This document shows positions 7,136 through 17,679 of a stretch of DNA of 64,000 bases, in pieces. How positions within the stretch are numbered: position 1 is the stretch's first letter; each line of letters opens with the position of its first letter. The position numbers were made by a program, and so were the translations under genes. The notes under the pieces are model-generated. The model searched no databases and was not told where the DNA came from. It worked only from the letters and a program-made list of their open reading frames with translations. The DNA comes from Prevotella sp. ne3005 (GTDB taxonomy: Bacteria > Bacteroidota > Bacteroidia > Bacteroidales > Bacteroidaceae): the NCBI RefSeq assembly GCF_900110085.1, contig NZ_FOCK01000004.1:62001-126000 (forward strand). The letters are read 5' to 3'.

Positions 7136-9511
7136 ATGGGGAAATATCTGCTAATTACAGCGGTCCTAATAGGGAACTTTACCTTTAGTAAAGCTCAGAC
7201 AGAACAAGCGCCTATGGTTCTGGAGTACGACAAGCCAGCCACCTTCTTCGAGGAGTCGTTGCCCATCGGCAACGGTAAGTTGGGTGCCCTGGTCTATGGA
7301 GGTACCGACGATAACCTGATCTACCTGAACGACATCACCCTGTGGACGGGAAAGCCCGTAGACCGCAACCTCGATGCCGATGCCCACCAATGGATACCCG
7401 CCATCCGCAAGGCACTGTTTAATGAGGATTATGCACTGGCCGACTCTCTGCAGCTCCACGTTCAGGGACCGAACTCACAGTTCTACCAACCCCTGGGCAC
7501 ACTCCACATCAAGGATCTGGGCTTAGGTGTCATCACCGACTATCGCCGCACGCTGAACCTCGACTCTGCCATCGTTCGCGACAGTTACAAGCGAGACGGG
7601 CGCCTCATCACAAGAGAATACTTTGCCTCGAACCCCGACAAACTGATTGCCATCCGACTGCAGGGCGACATCAACTGTCAGATAGCCCTCACGGCTCAGG
7701 TGCCCCACCAGGTGAAGAGCTGCCTGGGACAACTCACCATGACGGGCCACGCCACCGGCGACCCTCAGGAGAGTACCCACTTCTGCACCATGCTCCGTGT
7801 GAAGACGGATGGTGAGATGGCAGCCAGCGACTCGTTGCTCACCATCACCAAGGCCAAGGAGGCCATCATCTATATCGTCAACGAGACCAGCTTCAACGGT
7901 TTCGACAAGCATCCTGTCAAGGAAGGTGCGCCCTATCTGGAGCAGGCAGCCAACGACCTGTGGCACACGCAGAACATGAGTTACGATGAGTTCTATGCCC
8001 GTCATCTGGCTGACTACAAAACCATCTACGACCGTGTGAAGATCTGCCTCAACAAAGAGGGCCGCAACCCCAGCGACCTGCCTGGTGCCAAGAATCGCAG
8101 AACGACGAACCAGCTGTTGCTCGATTATACCAACGGGGGCGAACAGACCGCCTATCTTGAAGAGCTCTTCTTCCAGTTCGGACGCTATCTGCTCATCTCG
8201 TCGTCGAGAACAAAGGGTGTGCCTGCCAACCTGCAGGGCCTCTGGGCACCGCAGCTATGGTCGCCCTGGCGGGGCAACTATACCGTCAACATCAACCTCG
8301 AAGAGAACTACTGGCCTGCCTTTGTGGCCAATATGGCCGAGATGGCCGAGCCCCTCGATGGATTCATCGCCGGACTTGCCGCCAATGGAAAGCATACGGC
8401 TAAGAACTATTATAATATAGGTGAAGGATGGTGCTCAAGTCATAACTCCGACATCTGGGCGATGACCAACCCTGTAGGCGAGAAAAACGAGAAACCCGAA
8501 TGGGCTAACTGGAACCTCGGAGGGGCCTGGCTCGTCAATACCCTCTGGGAGCGCTATCAGTTTACACAGGACAAGGCTTACCTGAAGACGGTGGCCTATC
8601 CCCTGATGAAGGGGGCCGCCATGTTCTGCCTGCGTTGGCTTATCGACAATCCCAAACAGCCAGGAGAGCTGATTACCGCCCCTTCGACATCGCCGGAGAA
8701 CGAGTACAAGACGGACCAAGGCTACCATGGCATGACCTGCTATGGTGGTACTGCCGACCTCGCCATCATCCGCGAACTCTTCATCAACACCATCGCTGCA
8801 GGAAAGATAGTTGGTGAGAGAAATAAGGAGATGGAGCAGGCGTTAGCCAAGCTACACCCCTATACCATCGGCCACATGGGCGACCTCAACGAGTGGTATT
8901 ACGACTGGGACGACTGGGATTTCCAGCATCGTCATCAGAGCCACCTCATCGGCCTCTATCCAGGCAACCACCTCACGGATGCCACCCTGCAGAAGGCTGC
9001 TGAGCGCTCTTTGGAGATCAAGGGCGACCAGACCACTGGTTGGAGCACTGGCTGGCGCATCAACCTCTGGGCCCGACTGCATAACGCCAAACAGGCCTAT
9101 CATATCTATCAGGTATTGCTCACCCCCATCGCCCCACGAGGCTCGAAGAGCTCTGACTGGAAAGAATGGCACAAGGGTGGCGGCACCTACCCCAACCTCT
9201 TCGATGCCCACCCGCCATTCCAGATCGACGGCAACTTCGGAGGTACGGCAGGTGTCTGCGAGATGCTGATGCAGAGTGGAAACGGACAGATAGAGCTCCT
9301 CCCCGCTGCACCTGAGGCCTGGAAGGAAGGAAGCGTCAGCGGACTCTGTGCCCGTGGCGGCTACGAGGTGTCGTTCGAATGGAAGGGCGGCTATGTACGC
9401 AACTGCACCCTCAAGGCCAAGCAGAAGGGTACCGTCACCTTATTATATAATGGTCAGCAGAAGACCATCCAGATGAAAGCAGGTCAAACTCAAAATATCA
9501 AGACGTGGTGA
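7136..9511 (+). CDS. Alpha-L-fucosidase, glycoside hydrolase family 95
   Basis: GH95 enzymes remove alpha-1,2-linked L-fucose (some act on galactose) from glycans by inversion. The 791-residue protein has a cleavable signal peptide ([20 protein letters not shown]), the N-terminal beta-sandwich start [20 protein letters not shown], the N-I-N motif [10 protein letters not shown] (about residue 384), [13 protein letters not shown] (about 597) and [15 protein letters not shown] (about 692), matching the catalytic barrel of GH95. It is probably periplasmic. No susC/susD pair is adjacent, so it is an orphan enzyme. It overlaps the following AraC-type regulator by a few bases, so the two are co-translated. 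The ATG at 7136 follows the -7 box; the upstream extension to 7097 is rejected. Confidence 0.92.
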   Translation: MGKYLLITAVLIGNFTFSKAQTEQAPMVLEYDKPATFFEESLPIGNGKLGALVYGGTDDNLIYLNDITLWTGKPVDRNLDADAHQWIPAIRKALFNEDYALADSLQLHVQGPNSQFYQPLGTLHIKDLGLGVITDYRRTLNLDSAIVRDSYKRDGRLITREYFASNPDKLIAIRLQGDINCQIALTAQVPHQVKSCLGQLTMTGHATGDPQESTHFCTMLRVKTDGEMAASDSLLTITKAKEAIIYIVNETSFNGFDKHPVKEGAPYLEQAANDLWHTQNMSYDEFYARHLADYKTIYDRVKICLNKEGRNPSDLPGAKNRRTTNQLLLDYTNGGEQTAYLEELFFQFGRYLLISSSRTKGVPANLQGLWAPQLWSPWRGNYTVNINLEENYWPAFVANMAEMAEPLDGFIAGLAANGKHTAKNYYNIGEGWCSSHNSDIWAMTNPVGEKNEKPEWANWNLGGAWLVNTLWERYQFTQDKAYLKTVAYPLMKGAAMFCLRWLIDNPKQPGELITAPSTSPENEYKTDQGYHGMTCYGGTADLAIIRELFINTIAAGKIVGERNKEMEQALAKLHPYTIGHMGDLNEWYYDWDDWDFQHRHQSHLIGLYPGNHLTDATLQKAAERSLEIKGDQTTGWSTGWRINLWARLHNAKQAYHIYQVLLTPIAPRGSKSSDWKEWHKGGGTYPNLFDAHPPFQIDGNFGGTAGVCEMLMQSGNGQIELLPAAPEAWKEGSVSGLCARGGYEVSFEWKGGYVRNCTLKAKQKGTVTLLYNGQQKTIQMKAGQTQNIKTW

Positions 9512-10380
9512 AACTAGAAATCAAAGAAACCGACATCAACAAGGCCAAGTCGTGGAGTGAATCTGTCTACCTCGACGACGACCTCTTACTGACAGAACAC
9601 ATCAACAAGGCGCCCATGCCTACCGAGCCGCGTAAGATGAACTTTATCCTCATCGGACTCTGTATGAAAGGGCAGATTGAGTATCGACTCGACACCCAGG
9701 AAATAAATATCAACCCTGGGGATATGCTCATCGTCAGCGATAAACACATTGTAGACAAATACAAGCCTTCGCCCGACATGGAGGGACTGTGTATGATTCT
9801 GAGTGTCAACTTCTTCCACGAGATCATCAAGAACGTGAGAGACGTCAACAGCTTGTTCATTTTTTCTCGCAGTCACCCCGTCATCGGTCTGACAACGAAG
9901 GAACAGGAGACGTTCAAGGAGTATTTCCATGTGATCAAGCACAAGATTGGCGACCAAGACAACTTCTTCCGCAAGGATCTGATACGGACGCTGCTGCTGG
10001 CCATGTTCTACGATGTGGGCAACATCATCTACCGCTTCAAGGAAACCGACAAGCCCCAGACGCGTGCCGAGGCCATCCTGACCAAGTATATCAAGATGGT
10101 GGAGGCCAACTTCCGTCAAGAGCGTCGTGTGGGATGGTATGCCCAACAGCTCTGCATCACCCCCAAGTACCTCTCGGAGATGGTGAAGGCCGCCAGTAAC
10201 AAAACGCCCAATGAGTGGATCGACAACTACGTCACGATGGAGCTGCGCGTCCTCCTGAAAAACTCGTCGAAGAGCATCAAGGCGATTACTGAGGAGATGA
10301 ACTTCCCCAACCAGAGTTTCTTAGGCAAATACTTTAAGGAGCATGTGGGCATGTCGCCCTCGAAATACCGCAAGCTATAG
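9505..10380 (+). CDS. AraC-family transcriptional regulator
   Basis: The 291-residue protein has an N-terminal cupin-like sensor (LIGLCMKGQIEYRLDTQEI, then NPGDMLIVSDKHIVD) and a C-terminal double HTH (VGWYAQQLCITPKYLSEMVK; NFPNQSFLGKYFKEHVGMSP). The start is GTG at 9505 or 9508, overlapping the GH95 stop, which implies translational coupling. A role in controlling the fucosidase or a linked glycan response is inferred from the coupling. It ends in a 6-base convergent overlap with the DUF3109 gene. Confidence 0.88.
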   Translation: MVKLEIKETDINKAKSWSESVYLDDDLLLTEHINKAPMPTEPRKMNFILIGLCMKGQIEYRLDTQEININPGDMLIVSDKHIVDKYKPSPDMEGLCMILSVNFFHEIIKNVRDVNSLFIFSRSHPVIGLTTKEQETFKEYFHVIKHKIGDQDNFFRKDLIRTLLLAMFYDVGNIIYRFKETDKPQTRAEAILTKYIKMVEANFRQERRVGWYAQQLCITPKYLSEMVKAASNKTPNEWIDNYVTMELRVLLKNSSKSIKAITEEMNFPNQSFLGKYFKEHVGMSPSKYRKL

Positions 10381-11001
10381 GTAGCCTTGCTTCTTGAGTT
10401 CCTCCACCATGTTGAGCAACTCCTGATACCACGCCTCGCCAAAACGGCGAACCAGTGGATCGCGCAGGAACTCATACAGTCGGAGGTTCTCCTCAATACC
10501 TTTGGCTACAGCCATCTTGCACACAGCCCAGCGGTTGTAGTTCAGGCCAATGAGTCCCTCGCCAAGCCGCTTCTCACGGATGGGATACAGCGCACAACTG
10601 ACAGGCTTGCAGAATCGGGTCTTCCCGGCTCTGTAAGCCTTTTCCAATGCACAAAGGCAACAGTTCCTGATAGGCAGATGGCTATGCCAGTCTTCAATAT
10701 CACCATAATAGGTAAACACACAATCCTTACCCCTGACGATGCTCGTCACCAGGTCGCCCTCCTGATCGGTATAGGCCACGCCCTGCTTGTCGATGACGGC
10801 CTGTGCCGAGGCAGAGAGGTCGCCCCAGACAGCATCCAGACAATCCTCGATCTCGCCGATCTCCTCCACCGTCACAGGTGCCCCGGCATCACCCTCCACA
10901 CAACATTCGCCCTTGCAGACACTGAGGTCACAACAGAATTTCTCCGTCAGTATCTCTGACGAAAGCAGCACATCGCCGACTTGGAGGATAGGGGGAAGCA
11001 T
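10375..11001 (-). CDS. DUF3109 family cysteine-rich protein
   Basis: The 208-residue protein begins LPPILQVGDVLLSSEILTEK and carries clustered cysteines (FCCDLSVCKGECCVEGDAGAP; RNCCLCALE; FCKPVSCALYPIR), the pattern of the DUF3109/YkgJ-like putative zinc or iron-sulfur proteins common in Bacteroidota. The function is unknown. No signal peptide is visible, so it is probably cytoplasmic. It lies upstream of ung on the same strand only in the sense of order; a low-complexity repeat separates them. Confidence 0.8.
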   Translation of the reverse strand: MLPPILQVGDVLLSSEILTEKFCCDLSVCKGECCVEGDAGAPVTVEEIGEIEDCLDAVWGDLSASAQAVIDKQGVAYTDQEGDLVTSIVRGKDCVFTYYGDIEDWHSHLPIRNCCLCALEKAYRAGKTRFCKPVSCALYPIREKRLGEGLIGLNYNRWAVCKMAVAKGIEENLRLYEFLRDPLVRRFGEAWYQELLNMVEELKKQGYL

Positions 11002-11009
11002 ATTCAGTG

Positions 11010-11044
11010 AAAATTGAGAATTGAAAATTGAAGATTGAAAATAT
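11010..11044. repeat. AATTGAAA-type low-complexity repeat
   Basis: Four imperfect copies of AAAATTGA/AAGATTGA separate ung from the DUF3109 gene. It resembles the TTCAATG run near 69-89 in reverse orientation. Confidence 0.6.
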
Positions 11045-11046
11045 GA

Positions 11047-11712
11047 TTACCACTGGATGGGTGACATTCCGTTCTGCTCTAAGTAAGCATTACAACGAGA
11101 GAACTGATGCTGACCAAACCAGCCACCACGATTCGCACTCAAGGGCGAGGGGTGGACACTCTCCAGCACGAGGTTCTTCTGCTTGTCAATCATATAAGCC
11201 TTAGAGCGGGCATAGCCTCCCCAGAGCATATACACCAGATGCTCACGATGGGTGGCCAAAGCCAGAATAGCCGCATCGGTAAACTTCTGCCATCCCAGCG
11301 AAGAGTGACTGTTAGCCTGATGCGCCCTGACTGTCAGCGAGGCATTCAGAAGCAGCACCCCCTGTTCAGCCCAGCGCGTCAGGTTGCCGGTAGTGGGGAT
11401 GGGTTTCCCAAGGTCGGCCTGTATCTCCTTGAAGATGTTTTGCAAGGAAGGGGGAAACTGGATGCCATCTTGTACGGAGAAGCTCAACCCGTGAGCCTGA
11501 CCCGGCTCATGATACGGATCCTGTCCGATGATCACCACCTTCACCTTGTCAAACGGGCACAGGTTGAAGGCATTGAATATCAGCTTACCTGGCGGATAGC
11601 AGGTGGTCTGCATATACTCCTGTCTCACCGCTTCAGTCAGCTGTGAGAAGTAAGGTTTTTCAAATTCACCGTTAAGATGCGCCTTCCAACTCTCTTCAAT
11701 TTGAACGCTCAT
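11047..11712 (-). CDS. ung: Uracil-DNA glycosylase, family 1
   Basis: Ung removes uracil from DNA to start base-excision repair. The 221-residue protein has the catalytic water-activating motif GQDPYHEPGQAHGLSFSV (Asp near residue 65), the uracil-binding LLLNASLTV region, and the HPSPLSANRGGWFG leucine-loop motif with the catalytic His (about 187). Length and motifs match the family closely. Its promoter is divergent from the SpoIIE phosphatase gene. Confidence 0.95.
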   Translation of the reverse strand: MSVQIEESWKAHLNGEFEKPYFSQLTEAVRQEYMQTTCYPPGKLIFNAFNLCPFDKVKVVIIGQDPYHEPGQAHGLSFSVQDGIQFPPSLQNIFKEIQADLGKPIPTTGNLTRWAEQGVLLLNASLTVRAHQANSHSSLGWQKFTDAAILALATHREHLVYMLWGGYARSKAYMIDKQKNLVLESVHPSPLSANRGGWFGQHQFSRCNAYLEQNGMSPIQW

Positions 11713-11737
11713 ATACGCTTTTTTTTATTTTTGCTTG

Positions 11738-11745
11738 CAAAGGTA
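11738..11745 (-). promoter_or_regulatory. -7 box TACCTTTG for ung
   Basis: Minus-strand TTACCTTTGCA lies 25 bases before the ung start and is divergent from the box at 11758. Confidence 0.7.
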
Positions 11746-11757
11746 AGATAAAAAATG

Positions 11758-11765
11758 TATCTTTG
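11758..11765 (+). promoter_or_regulatory. -7 box TATCTTTG for the phosphatase gene
   Basis: TATCTTTGCA lies 18 bases before the ATG at 11784. Confidence 0.75.
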
Positions 11766-11783
11766 CAAACAAATTAAGAAAAT

Positions 11784-13739
11784 ATGAGGCCTTTTTTCAA
11801 GAAAAAACAAACAAACGCCTATCCGAGATCTTTTGCCAAACGACTCACATGGCGTATCATGCTCAGGATGATCATCATCATGGGCGTTCCCGTATTCCTG
11901 CTCTTCTGGCTGACTTACGCCATCGTGGCTTTAGGTGCATTAGGCATCAGCGAACGTATCTTGAAAGGAAAGAGCGAACAGGTGAAGGGGATCACGTCCG
12001 ACCTCTACATGGCGGCCATCAACACGGCACCTTTCATTGAAGAAGACCTGGACAAGCCCGACAGGATGTATGAAATCATCAACCGGATAGTCAAGTTGAA
12101 TCCATACATCCGCAGCAGTGGCATCTATTTCATTGAAAACTATTATCCCCAGAAAGGACGCTTGTTCGCACCCTACGCCTTGCGTCGTGACAGTATCATC
12201 AAGGAGTCGCAAGACGCAACCGATCTGGGCTATGACTATTTGAAGGATGAGTGGTTCAAGGAAGCCATCAGCAGGGGGGAAGGCTACTGGGCCAAGTCAT
12301 TCCTCGACAATGACAGCGCAAAGACACCATTGGTATCCTACCTGTTGCCCATCCGAGATCGCCAGCATCGCACAGTGGCCATCCTGGGAGTCGATCTGTC
12401 TCTTTCATGGTTGAACGAGGAGATTCAGCCATTCGTCTCGCACTCTAAGGAATGGGATCCGGATAAAAAGGCCTATTACTTTATGACCGACAGTACGGGC
12501 ACCCTGTTGGCTCATCCTTATGCGAAGCGTATCGTCAACGAGAACATACTATCCTATGTAGACAAGGAGGTACATGAGAATCTGGGTAGTCTGACCATCG
12601 AGGATAGCCGAGAAGACGAGAGAGTGGTAGAAGGTGTGGAGGCCCTCGTCTGCTCGCAGGGCGTCACAAACAGTGGCTGGACCATTTCTATGGTGTTACC
12701 CAAATTCTATATCAACGTCGCAGGTTACGTGATAGCGGGCATCGCCATCATGTTTATCCTCATAGGCCTGCTGGTGGTTTACTTCTTTGGCCGCCGATCC
12801 ATCAAGAAGGCCGTCAACCCACTGAAGCAGTTGGCCACCACAGCCGACGAGGTGGCAAAGGGTAACTTCAAGACAGAACTGCCTGCATTGAAGAGTCGTG
12901 ATGAGATTCACCATCTGCGCGACTCGTTTGCCCAGATGCAGCAGTCGCTGACCCGCTATGTTGAAGACCTGCGTACTGCCACAGCCCAGAAGGCAACCAT
13001 CGAGAATGAGATGAAGGTGGCCCACAACATCCAGATGTCTATGCTGCCCAAGACGTTCCCTCCCTACCCTGAGCGTCATGACCTGGACATCTATGGCACA
13101 CTGACACCTGCCAAGGGTGTTGGTGGCGACTTGTTCGACTTCTACATTCGCGACGAGCAGCTGTTCTTCTGTATCGGTGATGTCTCTGGCAAGGGAATCC
13201 CCGCCTCCCTTTTCATGGCCGTTACGCGATCGCTGTTCCGCAATATCTCCCAGCATATAACAGAGCCCAATCCCGTCCATATCGTCAGCGCCTTGAATCA
13301 GGCACAGTCGGAGGGCAACGACACCAATATGTTCGTCACACTCTTTGTGGGTGTGCTCGACCTGAAGACTGGCAAGCTGAACTACTGTAATGCGGGGCAT
13401 TGTTCACCGCTGCTCTTAGGCAGCGAGGTCTCGCTGCTGCCTTGTGAATGCAACCTGCCTATCGGTGCCTACGCCCATTTCAACTTCAAGCTACAGGAGA
13501 CCACCCTTGAGCGCCCCACTACCATCTTCCTCTATACCGATGGACTGAACGAAGCTGAGAATATCAATCAGGACCGGTTTGGCGATCATCGCGTCATGGA
13601 CATTGCCAAGTCGCTGGTAGCCAATGGCCAACAAGAGCCCTTACAGGTTATCAGGCACATGTCGGATGCCGTCCACACCTTTGTGGGCACAGCTGAACAG
13701 AGCGACGACCTCACCTTGCTGGCAATACAGATAAAATAA
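11784..13739 (+). CDS. Membrane SpoIIE/PP2C-type phosphatase with Cache-like sensor and HAMP
   Basis: The 651-residue protein has a basic N-terminus, a first membrane helix (about 29-52), a periplasmic PDC/Cache-like sensor (about 60-310, with SGIYFIENYYPQKGRLFAPY), a second helix (about 312-337), HAMP (about 335-395), a short coiled coil, and a SpoIIE domain with KGVGGDLFDFYI, FCIGDVSGKGIPASLF, YCNAGHCSPLLL and LYTDGLNEAEN, whose Asp/Gly residues bind the metals. Such proteins dephosphorylate STAS anti-anti-sigma factors in partner-switching pathways. Domain order and wording match the protein at 36226, but no STAS or kinase gene is adjacent here. Confidence 0.9.
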   Translation: MRPFFKKKQTNAYPRSFAKRLTWRIMLRMIIIMGVPVFLLFWLTYAIVALGALGISERILKGKSEQVKGITSDLYMAAINTAPFIEEDLDKPDRMYEIINRIVKLNPYIRSSGIYFIENYYPQKGRLFAPYALRRDSIIKESQDATDLGYDYLKDEWFKEAISRGEGYWAKSFLDNDSAKTPLVSYLLPIRDRQHRTVAILGVDLSLSWLNEEIQPFVSHSKEWDPDKKAYYFMTDSTGTLLAHPYAKRIVNENILSYVDKEVHENLGSLTIEDSREDERVVEGVEALVCSQGVTNSGWTISMVLPKFYINVAGYVIAGIAIMFILIGLLVVYFFGRRSIKKAVNPLKQLATTADEVAKGNFKTELPALKSRDEIHHLRDSFAQMQQSLTRYVEDLRTATAQKATIENEMKVAHNIQMSMLPKTFPPYPERHDLDIYGTLTPAKGVGGDLFDFYIRDEQLFFCIGDVSGKGIPASLFMAVTRSLFRNISQHITEPNPVHIVSALNQAQSEGNDTNMFVTLFVGVLDLKTGKLNYCNAGHCSPLLLGSEVSLLPCECNLPIGAYAHFNFKLQETTLERPTTIFLYTDGLNEAENINQDRFGDHRVMDIAKSLVANGQQEPLQVIRHMSDAVHTFVGTAEQSDDLTLLAIQIK

Positions 13740-13744
13740 ACAGA

Positions 13745-13774
13745 AACGGGGAGCCGATTGGCTCCCCGTTCTTC
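13745..13774. terminator. Bidirectional terminator between the phosphatase gene and gpmI
   Basis: AACGGGGAGCC-GATT-GGCTCCCCGTT is a perfect 11-bp stem with a tetraloop, flanked by A-rich and T-rich sides. Confidence 0.9.
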
Positions 13775-13789
13775 TTGCATTCTATCGGA

Positions 13790-15310
13790 TTAGTCTGTAA
13801 TCAGATTCTCACCCGTCATGTCAGCAGGCTGCTCCAATCCCATGATATGCAGGATAGAGGGAGCCACGTCAGCCAGACGACCGTCCTTCACCGTAGCGCT
13901 ATTGTTATTCGTTACATAGATGAAGGGCACTGGGTTCAGCGAGTGGGCTGTGTTAGGCGTACCGTCGGGGTTGATGGCATTGTCGGCATTACCGTGGTCG
14001 GCAATGATGATAGCCTCGTAGTCGTTGGCCTTGGCAGCCTCGATTACCTCCTTCACGCAATTGTCCACGGCCCATACAGCCTTGGCGATAGCGTTGTAGA
14101 TACCCGTGTGACCCACCATGTCACCATTGGCGAAGTTCACCACGATGAAATCATACTCCTGTGTGTTGATGGCACCCACCAACTTATCCTTCACCTCGTA
14201 GGCACTCATCTCGGGCTTCAGGTCGTAGGTGGCCACCTTCGGAGAGGGTACCAGGATACGGTCTTCGTTCTCGAATGGGGCCTCACGGCCACCGTTGAAG
14301 AAGAACGTCACGTGAGCATACTTCTCAGTCTCAGCGGTATGGAGCTGCTTCTTGCCCTGCTTGGAGAGATACTCACCTAAGGTGTCCTCCACGTTCTCCT
14401 TGGGGAAGAGGATGTGAACCCCCTTGAAGTTAGCGTCGTATGGGGTCATGCAGTAGTACTGCAGGCCGGGGATGGTCTTCATACCCTGCTCAGGCATATC
14501 CTGCTGGGTCAGAGCGATGGTCATCTCCTTGGCACGGTCGTTACGGAAGTTGATGAAGATCACCACGTCGCCCTCCTCGATGCAGCCATTGACGCTGGCA
14601 TTATGGATAGGCTTGATGAACTCGTCGGTGACACCCTCATCGTAGCTCTCCTGCATGGCCTTCACCATATCAGTAGCCTGCTTACCAGTACCGTTCACAA
14701 TCAGGTCGTAACCCTCCTTCACGCGCTCCCAGCGCTTATCACGGTCCATAGCGTAGAAACGGCCTACGATAGAGGCGATGGCGGCATCGTTGTCAGCACA
14801 AACCTTGCTCACCTGCTCGATGAAGCCCTTACCACTCTTCGGGTCGGTATCACGACCGTCCATATAACAATGTACAAACACCTGATTCTTCAAGCCGTAA
14901 GCCTTACCAATCTCGATGAGCTTGTAGAGGTGGTCGAGGCTGGAGTGCACACCACCGTCAGAGGTCAGACCCATCAGGTGCAGCTTCTTACCCTTCTCCT
15001 TGGCGTAGGTATAGGCAGCCTTCACCTGGGGATTCTCCATGATAGAGCCGTCTTTGCAGGCGCGGTTAATCTTCACAAGATCCTGATACACAATGCGTCC
15101 GGCACCGATATTGAGGTGGCCCACCTCCGAGTTACCCATCTGTCCGTCGGGCAGACCAACGTCCTCACCTGAGGCCTGGAGCTGAGAGTGAGCTGAAGTA
15201 GCTGTCAACAAATCGAGATACGGGGTGGGCGTGTTGAAGATCACGTCACCCTTACCATGCTTACCGATTCCCCATCCATCGAGAATCATCAAAAGTGCTT
15301 TCTTTGCCAT
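13790..15310 (-). CDS. gpmI: 2,3-bisphosphoglycerate-independent phosphoglycerate mutase
   Basis: The enzyme interconverts 3- and 2-phosphoglycerate in glycolysis using two Mn ions. The 506-residue product starts [16 protein letters not shown], has the catalytic serine in [14 protein letters not shown] (Ser near 61), [40 protein letters not shown] and the metal-binding [10 protein letters not shown] with the C-terminal [14 protein letters not shown]. The ATG at 15310 matches the family start; the TTG-started extension to 15364 overlaps the promoter and is rejected. Confidence 0.96.
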   Translation of the reverse strand: MAKKALLMILDGWGIGKHGKGDVIFNTPTPYLDLLTATSAHSQLQASGEDVGLPDGQMGNSEVGHLNIGAGRIVYQDLVKINRACKDGSIMENPQVKAAYTYAKEKGKKLHLMGLTSDGGVHSSLDHLYKLIEIGKAYGLKNQVFVHCYMDGRDTDPKSGKGFIEQVSKVCADNDAAIASIVGRFYAMDRDKRWERVKEGYDLIVNGTGKQATDMVKAMQESYDEGVTDEFIKPIHNASVNGCIEEGDVVIFINFRNDRAKEMTIALTQQDMPEQGMKTIPGLQYYCMTPYDANFKGVHILFPKENVEDTLGEYLSKQGKKQLHTAETEKYAHVTFFFNGGREAPFENEDRILVPSPKVATYDLKPEMSAYEVKDKLVGAINTQEYDFIVVNFANGDMVGHTGIYNAIAKAVWAVDNCVKEVIEAAKANDYEAIIIADHGNADNAINPDGTPNTAHSLNPVPFIYVTNNNSATVKDGRLADVAPSILHIMGLEQPADMTGENLITD

Positions 15311-15353
15311 AAATCTATCTATTTTTACGATATAAATCCAATCTTTGCGGCTG

Positions 15354-15361
15354 CAAAGATA
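15354..15361 (-). promoter_or_regulatory. -7 box TATCTTTG for gpmI
   Basis: Minus-strand TTGTATCTTTGCA lies 43 bases before the gpmI start. Confidence 0.75.
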
Positions 15362-15458
15362 CAAAAAATGTCGGATATGGAGACACTGAGGCTGAGAGAA
15401 TTAATCTAAAAAAATTAAAAACGGAGGCGAGATTTGCAATAAGTTCAATTAATTATAT

Positions 15459-15466
15459 TACCTTTG
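15459..15466 (+). promoter_or_regulatory. Upstream -7 box TACCTTTG before the C11 peptidase gene
   Basis: TACCTTTG with a TTTG about 22 bases upstream (15433) fits the Bacteroidota -33/-7 pair. It is the more distant of two boxes in a 349-bp AT-rich intergenic region that otherwise shows nothing. Confidence 0.5.
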
Positions 15467-15589
15467 CAATATCAATATATCAAAAACCATTATAACCTAT
15501 CAACTTATTTTTTTATTAAAATCCAACCTGATTCAGAGGATTATTACGCAAAAAAATGCCTTTTTGTTTCATTTATGCTGATTTTTTCC

Positions 15590-15597
15590 TATATTTG
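15590..15597 (+). promoter_or_regulatory. -7 box TATATTTG before the C11 peptidase gene
   Basis: TATATTTGCAC lies 62 bases before the ATG at 15660. Confidence 0.6.
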
Positions 15598-15659
15598 CAC
15601 CATGAATAATTAAAACGAATAATTATCTACAACGAAATTCTATTAACAAAACTAATTCA

Positions 15660-17663
15660 ATGATGAGAAAAAACTATCTATGGATGCTGGCAGCGCTCCT
15701 ACTCTGCTGCCTTTCGTTCACAGCTTGTACCGACGAAATGACGGACAATGCTATAGAACCTGGTACCGACACACCCACTGAGGATCTGGCCGACTATACG
15801 GTGATGCTCTATACATGTGGTGGCAGTAATCTCGACAACGCTATCGAAGCCGACATCATAAAGGCTGCCAAAGCCATCAAGGCCGACAACAAGAAGGTGC
15901 GCTACATGGTGCAGTACAAATACTCGCGCGAAGACAACATCAGTAAAAATCTGACGAATTTCACGCCCAGCGGCAAAGAAAGCCATCTCTATCGCTTTGA
16001 GGCTACGCCAGCAAAGCTTAAGAAGCTCGAAAATCATGAGAAGATCAATCTGACCAATGCCGATATCTATGGCACCCAGAACGAGAAGGCAGAGCTCTTC
16101 CAGCCCGACTCCATTGCCAACTTCCTGAAGTACTGCCAGAAGGTGGCTCCTGCCAAGAACTACATCCTCGTGCTGAGCGATCACGGAGGCGGCTATACCG
16201 TTTACGAAGACTACGACAAGAGCCTTCAAGCCAAGACACGTGGTGTCGTCATGGACGACAACCTGGAGATGCAGTCTATCTCCTGCAAAGAACTCAGTGC
16301 CGGTATCGAGCAGAGCGGCATGCATCTGACGCTTCTCAACTTTGACTGCTGCCTGATGAACAATATGGAGGTGCTCTCCGAATTTGTGGATCTCACCGAC
16401 TATGTGCTGGCATCAGGCCACACCATCGCAGGCGAAGACCATAAGGCGTTCATAGAACTGCTCTATGAAGCAGCGGAGAAAGACAACTTCGTAGAGGCAA
16501 TGACGAAATTTGCCAAGGTCAATGCTGAGTATAATCATAAGATTTACGAGAACAACAAATTGAGCACTTGGGCGCGCAATGTCGATTTTGTGCTGACCGA
16601 CATGAAGAAATTCCCCGCAGTGCTCACTGCACTCAAGGAGTTTACCAACTTCACCATCAAGGATTATAAAGCTGATTACGCTGATGAGTATCAGTTTGCC
16701 GCTGCCAGCTGCTATCAATATACACCTAATCTTCCCCTCTACGACCTGAGAAACTATTGTGAGCAAGTGGATCAATACATTCATCATGTCAAGCTCGACG
16801 GTGAATGGGTGTATATCGACAACCTGATTGATGCCATCGAAGCAGCCCAGCTAGCCCACACCTACGCCATCAGCTCAGAAGGCTATGAGGAAGGCTCGTT
16901 CCACCTCAGCTATTCTGTCAGCGTTGGCGGTAAGGGATTCATCGGCGCATCAAGGACCAAGGATGCTCCCAACATCATAAAAGGCTATACCAAGGATGGC
17001 AAATATGCAGAACTGAACATGGAGACGCTGAAGCTGGAGGCGAAGGGCGTAGCTGCCAATCACCTGACCTGGGCAAACACCTACAACAGACTCAAGTTTG
17101 ACATTGCAACGGGCTGGAGCACCTGGCTGGAGAAGAACCCAGGCTTCCCCGTAAACAATCCGCCTTACGACAATAAAAACGACATGCTGCCAACCGGTAT
17201 GCCCCTAAGCGCTGCCGACTGGGATATTGCTATCAAAGCATACTATGAAACCGATTTCCCGACGTTCAAGAACTTCAAGTTTAAAAATACGTTTTATATC
17301 CTTGGCCGCGAGATGGTAAATCCGCCTGTTTACCCAAAGATATTCACTTGGCAGCAGTTTGCTCTTCCAGCCCCAGTCAAGGGTCAGTTTATCGTAGAGG
17401 TAACACCGAAAGAGGGTAAGACAGGACCTTGGGAGTTAAATGTATCTGAAATAATATACAGTGCCCTCATCTGTTATAAGGGTAAGTACCAACCTGTAAA
17501 GGCTTTCAAGCTCGATGGTGTCAAGCTGAGCGGAACATCCATAGAGACCGAAGGTGCCGAGGCCGCTAAGAAAGCCTACATCAATTTAGACATCGACATC
17601 GATAAAGACGGTAATGTGAAATTCACCCAGCATAAGCAGGATGAGAATTTCATCCTGAAGTAA
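15660..17663 (+). CDS. Clostripain-family (C11) cysteine peptidase lipoprotein
   Basis: The 667-residue protein has a lipoprotein signal ending at a lipobox (CLSFTACTDE), so it is expected at the cell surface or periplasm. The C11-type caspase-like fold is shown by YTVMLYTCGGSNLD (about residue 47), the catalytic His in LVLSDHGGGY (about 172) and the catalytic Cys in LLNFDCCLMNNMEVLSEF (about 228). C11 peptidases cleave after basic residues and often self-process. The C-terminal half is not recognised beyond beta-rich content. It is a single-gene unit with its own promoters and terminator. Confidence 0.87.
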   Translation: MMRKNYLWMLAALLLCCLSFTACTDEMTDNAIEPGTDTPTEDLADYTVMLYTCGGSNLDNAIEADIIKAAKAIKADNKKVRYMVQYKYSREDNISKNLTNFTPSGKESHLYRFEATPAKLKKLENHEKINLTNADIYGTQNEKAELFQPDSIANFLKYCQKVAPAKNYILVLSDHGGGYTVYEDYDKSLQAKTRGVVMDDNLEMQSISCKELSAGIEQSGMHLTLLNFDCCLMNNMEVLSEFVDLTDYVLASGHTIAGEDHKAFIELLYEAAEKDNFVEAMTKFAKVNAEYNHKIYENNKLSTWARNVDFVLTDMKKFPAVLTALKEFTNFTIKDYKADYADEYQFAAASCYQYTPNLPLYDLRNYCEQVDQYIHHVKLDGEWVYIDNLIDAIEAAQLAHTYAISSEGYEEGSFHLSYSVSVGGKGFIGASRTKDAPNIIKGYTKDGKYAELNMETLKLEAKGVAANHLTWANTYNRLKFDIATGWSTWLEKNPGFPVNNPPYDNKNDMLPTGMPLSAADWDIAIKAYYETDFPTFKNFKFKNTFYILGREMVNPPVYPKIFTWQQFALPAPVKGQFIVEVTPKEGKTGPWELNVSEIIYSALICYKGKYQPVKAFKLDGVKLSGTSIETEGAEAAKKAYINLDIDIDKDGNVKFTQHKQDENFILK

Positions 17664-17679
17664 GCAGAATAACGATTAA

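Noticed and set aside
14414-15172. 252-codon plus-strand frame across gpmI
   Set aside because: It is antisense to a strongly supported gene and has no start signals or recognisable motifs.
15311-15659. A small gene in the gpmI to C11 peptidase gap
   Set aside because: The gap is AT-rich with two promoter boxes and no frame of convincing length or composition.
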